DNA from: CAZIDL01 sp964537825
Lineage (GTDB): Bacteria; Bacteroidota; Bacteroidia; Flavobacteriales_D; CAYVSK01
Reading direction: 5' to 3'
Length of the DNA: 8,471 nucleotides
NCBI GenBank assembly: GCA_964537825.1
Contig: CAZIDL010000086.1
Location: 1 to 8,471, forward strand
Shown here: piece by piece, positions 6,284-8,471 of the stretch
Layout: each line of letters begins with the position of its first letter
How positions within the stretch are numbered: the first letter of the stretch is position 1
Translations under genes and position numbers: made by a program
Notes under the pieces: generated by a model
Databases searched by the model: none
Seen by the model: the letters and a program-made list of their open reading frames with translations, nothing else
Told to the model about the DNA's origin: nothing

Positions 6284-8023
6284 TCAGGAACTTTGGTCGT
6301 CCTTGCTCTTCTTTCGGGCTTTCAGGTAGACCTTGCGGAAATCGAAATACTTCATGGGATTGGTCTGGAAGTTCCGGACATCAGAATGAAGCATCCGGTA
6401 CTTTTCGGTATACCAAAGGATGATCAATGGAGCGTCCTCCATCATGATCTGTTCTGCTTTCTGAAAGTAATGATAACTGGAATCTCTGTTCAGCGTTGTT
6501 ATGCCTTTGGTGTAGAGGGAATCGAATCGCGGGTTCTGGTAACGGGTCGTGTTCGGCCAGGACTCTTTTTTGGGTGAATCGGGCACCTGCCCTCCGTAGG
6601 TCAACCAGAGAAAGTTCTCCGGCGAAGGATAATCCGCGATCCAAGCGCTCCGCCAAATATCGCCCTTTCCCGTCTTGGCATTTTCGAGCTTTTTCCCAAA
6701 AGAGACCATTTCCAGGTCGATCTGGATGTTGAGCACCTCCCGGATCTGATTCTGGATGTCGACAGCGACTCGAGTGTTCTTGCCGCCTCCCCGGTTGAGC
6801 ACGAGCTTGAGGCTGGGAAAGCCTTCGCCTTTTGGATATCCGGCTTTTTTGAGATGCTTTCGGGCTTTTTCCGGATCGTAGCTGTACCCATCGATCTTTT
6901 CGATGTCGTACCCTTCGAAGGTAGGCGGTGTGATCCCGTGATGACCCGGGCCATAGGCTTCTCCGTTCAAGACCTTTTTGACCAACCGTTCCCTGTCGAT
7001 CGCATAGGAGAGGGCTTTCCGTACGTGTTTGTTCTGAAAGACCTCTTTCTGGAGATTCAACTCATAGAATTGCGTACTCATGTTCGGGTCTCGGCTGAGG
7101 ATGAAGTTGGGAGGATCCTGTGTGAACTCTTTGATGTTCTCCTGAACGACCGATTTCACTTTGTTAGCAGGGAGTCCGTGGATCAAGTGCAACTTGCTCG
7201 CCCGGAAGTTTTCCAATTGTTGGACTTTCGAGTTGATGAAATGGAAGTGGAGCTGATCAAGGTAAGGCAGTTGATTCCCAAGGCTATCGGTCATGTGATA
7301 ATCATCGAAACGCTCGAGGACCAAAAGCTCCCCTTCCTTTTTGGTCTCTTTATAGCGGAATGGTCCTGCCCCTACTTTCATTTCAGGTCCGTATTCTTCT
7401 ACAGCTTTTTTAGAAACGATCGAAGCAGCCGGAAGGGAAAGGATGTAGAGGAAGGATGAGCTGGGACGCTTCAAGGTGACCTTAAAGGTCTTGTCATCCA
7501 CGAGCTCGAAACCCGATATGTTATCGCTCTTTCCACGGTAAAAAGCCTCAGCTCCTTTGACCCTCCTTTTGAAGGTCATTTTGAAATTATCGTTGTGATG
7601 GCTCGGCGAGCAAAGGAGTTTGAAGGAATATTTCACATCCTGGCTTTGGATCGCTCGCTCCTTTTTCGAGTCAAAACAAGGGTCCGGATGGAAATAGATC
7701 GAATCCTTAAGGGTGAAGGTGTGCACCTTTCCGTCCTGGTTCACTTCATGCTCCTCGACCAAGGCTTTATCAACCGACATGTCACCGGGATCGATCTTGA
7801 AGAGCCCCTCGTGGATCTGCGATACCACATGGGAGGAAATAAGGTCCGTGACCGCAAAAGGATAAAGGGTCTGAAAGGTCCCGGTCTGAGGAACATGGAG
7901 GGTGTCCCCGTAAACCGCAGGCCCTTTTGCCTCGATCCCTTGCTCATCCTTTTCACCTCCTTTACACCCGGCCATTAGAATCAAAAGCAAAACGAGTGGG
8001 ATGAGCGATCCATAGGTTTTCAT
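6284..8023 (-). CDS. Oligopeptide/dipeptide-binding lipoprotein (SBP_bac_5)
   Basis: This encodes 579 residues with an ATG at 8023. MKTYGSLIPLVLLLILMAGC is a lipoprotein signal with Cys20. The rest is a full-length family 5 extracellular solute-binding protein (OppA/DppA/NikA type): DTLHVPQTGTFQTLYPF (40-56), the QDVKYSFKLL segment (128-137), GAGPFRYKE (218-226), the family signature region VRKALSYAIDRERLV (334-348), YDPEKARKHLKKAGYPKG (382-399), and WIADYPSPENFL (461-472). It would bind peptides or similar solutes on the outside of the inner membrane for an ABC permease. No DppB/C/D/F-like genes are adjacent, so the partner is elsewhere or absent, and the ligand is unknown. A strong hairpin follows the stop. 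The class is secure. Confidence 0.93.
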   Translation of the reverse strand: MKTYGSLIPLVLLLILMAGCKGGEKDEQGIEAKGPAVYGDTLHVPQTGTFQTLYPFAVTDLISSHVVSQIHEGLFKIDPGDMSVDKALVEEHEVNQDGKVHTFTLKDSIYFHPDPCFDSKKERAIQSQDVKYSFKLLCSPSHHNDNFKMTFKRRVKGAEAFYRGKSDNISGFELVDDKTFKVTLKRPSSSFLYILSLPAASIVSKKAVEEYGPEMKVGAGPFRYKETKKEGELLVLERFDDYHMTDSLGNQLPYLDQLHFHFINSKVQQLENFRASKLHLIHGLPANKVKSVVQENIKEFTQDPPNFILSRDPNMSTQFYELNLQKEVFQNKHVRKALSYAIDRERLVKKVLNGEAYGPGHHGITPPTFEGYDIEKIDGYSYDPEKARKHLKKAGYPKGEGFPSLKLVLNRGGGKNTRVAVDIQNQIREVLNIQIDLEMVSFGKKLENAKTGKGDIWRSAWIADYPSPENFLWLTYGGQVPDSPKKESWPNTTRYQNPRFDSLYTKGITTLNRDSSYHYFQKAEQIMMEDAPLIILWYTEKYRMLHSDVRNFQTNPMKYFDFRKVYLKARKKSKDDQSS

Positions 8024-8065
8024 GGCGGTGAGCTTTTCTTCAGTTGCTCAATTTAATCTAAAATG

Positions 8066-8073
8066 CAAGAATA
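8066..8073 (-). promoter_or_regulatory. Weak candidate -7 box for the binding-protein gene
   Basis: The minus strand reads TATTCTTG, one mismatch from TAnnTTTG, and ends 42 nt before the ATG at 8023. No good -33 TTTG is visible upstream. This is a tentative placement. Confidence 0.25.
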
Positions 8074-8184
8074 ATAGGAACGATCAGAGTGATGAAGAAG
8101 CTCATCCCCACTTCTTGGCATTTCTCTCTTGCTGATCATTCGATGGCTCTAAGGCTCATTTCTTTTCCGTTCGCAAAAAAACTT

Positions 8185-8192
8185 TACTTTTG
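8185..8192 (+). promoter_or_regulatory. Candidate -7 box (TACTTTTG) for the plus-strand gene
   Basis: This is an exact TAnnTTTG match, 43 nt upstream of the ATG at 8236, preceded by an A-tract (8175-8181). The -33 element is poor (only T-rich TCTTTTCC near 8161-8168). It would give a leader of roughly 35 nt. Confidence 0.45.
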
Positions 8193-8235
8193 CCTTGAGT
8201 GGTTCTGAAAATGATGCTAAAATTGCCTGTTCGAA

Positions 8236-8471
8236 ATGAACGTTAAGGTTCGGTCAATGGTACGTGAAATCCGCTACGTTCTTTCCACCCTCCTCCTTAG
8301 TGGATTGCTTTTCGCTTTCAATGCTTCGGCGGGGGTGATCGCGCTCGAAGGAACTTATCAAGGCAAGAATCTCTACGTGCAGAACCCTTTCGCGGGTTCC
8401 GGTGTGGGTTTCTGTACCTTTGAGGTCACTGTTAACGGGGACGTCACGACCGACGAGATCAATTCGAGCGC
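8236..8471 (+). CDS. Secreted protein, N-terminal part (runs off the window)
   Basis: This is 78 codons from the ATG at 8236, open to the window edge. The ATG at 8257 (residue 8) is an alternative start and has a weak AAGG 8 nt upstream. Residues 1-32 are a signal peptide (MVREIRYVLSTLLLSGLLFA then NASA, cut before Gly33). The mature start reads VIALEGTYQGKNLYVQNPFA followed by GVGFCTFEVTVNGDVTTDEI. I recall this LEGxYQGKNLYVQNPF...VTVNGxxTTDEINSS segment as a conserved N-terminal domain of exported Flavobacteriales proteins, where a beta-rich body follows; I know of no assigned function. Divergent from the binding-protein gene. The coding call is firm and the function is unknown. Confidence 0.8.
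   Translation, partial: MNVKVRSMVREIRYVLSTLLLSGLLFAFNASAGVIALEGTYQGKNLYVQNPFAGSGVGFCTFEVTVNGDVTTDEINSS

Larger units (their letters stand above)
8024..8235. other. Divergent intergenic region
   Basis: These 212 bp separate the minus-strand binding-protein gene from the plus-strand secreted-protein gene. They are AT-richer than the flanks and hold candidate promoters for both directions. I saw no convincing small gene, riboswitch or tRNA. A weak 6-bp inverted repeat (AAGAAG/CTTCTT, about 8094-8115) is not persuasive. Confidence 0.7.

Noticed and set aside
6238..6577. Plus-strand open frames starting at the hairpin ATG and just after
   Set aside because: They run antisense to the well-supported binding-protein gene, and the ATG is simply part of the hairpin loop/arm.
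8094..8115. AAGAAG/CTTCTT inverted repeat in the divergent region
   Set aside because: It is only 6 bp with a 10-nt loop in AT-rich sequence, which is expected by chance.

Overview
The window looks like a chromosomal segment of a Bacteroidota bacterium, most likely a Flavobacteriales relative with balanced to slightly GC-rich DNA. The case rests on a DUF3078-type beta-barrel protein, an N-terminal secreted domain typical of the phylum, ABC ATPase features common there, few Shine-Dalgarno sites, and matches to the Bacteroidota -7 promoter box TAnnTTTG. No mobile element, tRNA, rRNA or CRISPR array was seen.

Layout. The + strand opens with the last ~63 codons of an AspT/YidE-type membrane transporter (3-194). 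It converges, with only 10 bp between, on a minus-strand gene for an exported protein with two near-identical SPOR-like repeats (205-1650). Upstream of that gene (read right to left) lies a compact cobalamin uptake operon: btuF (3743-4939), btuC (2703-3746, ATGA overlap with btuF) and btuD (1684-2697). It is headed by a clear cobalamin riboswitch (4983-5177) and a promoter candidate buried in a palindrome (5178-5212). Further right, still on the minus strand, are a DUF3078 outer-membrane-type protein (5233-6171), a strong hairpin (6218-6257), and an orphan oligopeptide-binding lipoprotein (6284-8023). A 212-bp divergent intergenic region then leads to the 5' part of a + strand secreted protein (8236 onward).

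How they work together. The riboswitch should reduce BtuFCD production when cobalamin is plentiful. BtuF captures B12 in the periplasm, BtuC conducts it across the inner membrane and BtuD powers transport; the outer-membrane receptor BtuB is not here. The double-SPOR gene starts 33 bp after btuD on the same strand and could be read through from the B12-controlled transcript. The other genes concern the cell envelope but show no direct functional tie to B12.

Most of the window is conventional. The items most worth a second look are the double-SPOR protein and its repeat architecture, the arrangement of promoter, palindrome, riboswitch and downstream hairpin ahead of btuF, and the perfect 12-bp hairpin between the oligopeptide-binding lipoprotein gene and the DUF3078 gene. 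I did not find a convincing undescribed multi-gene system.
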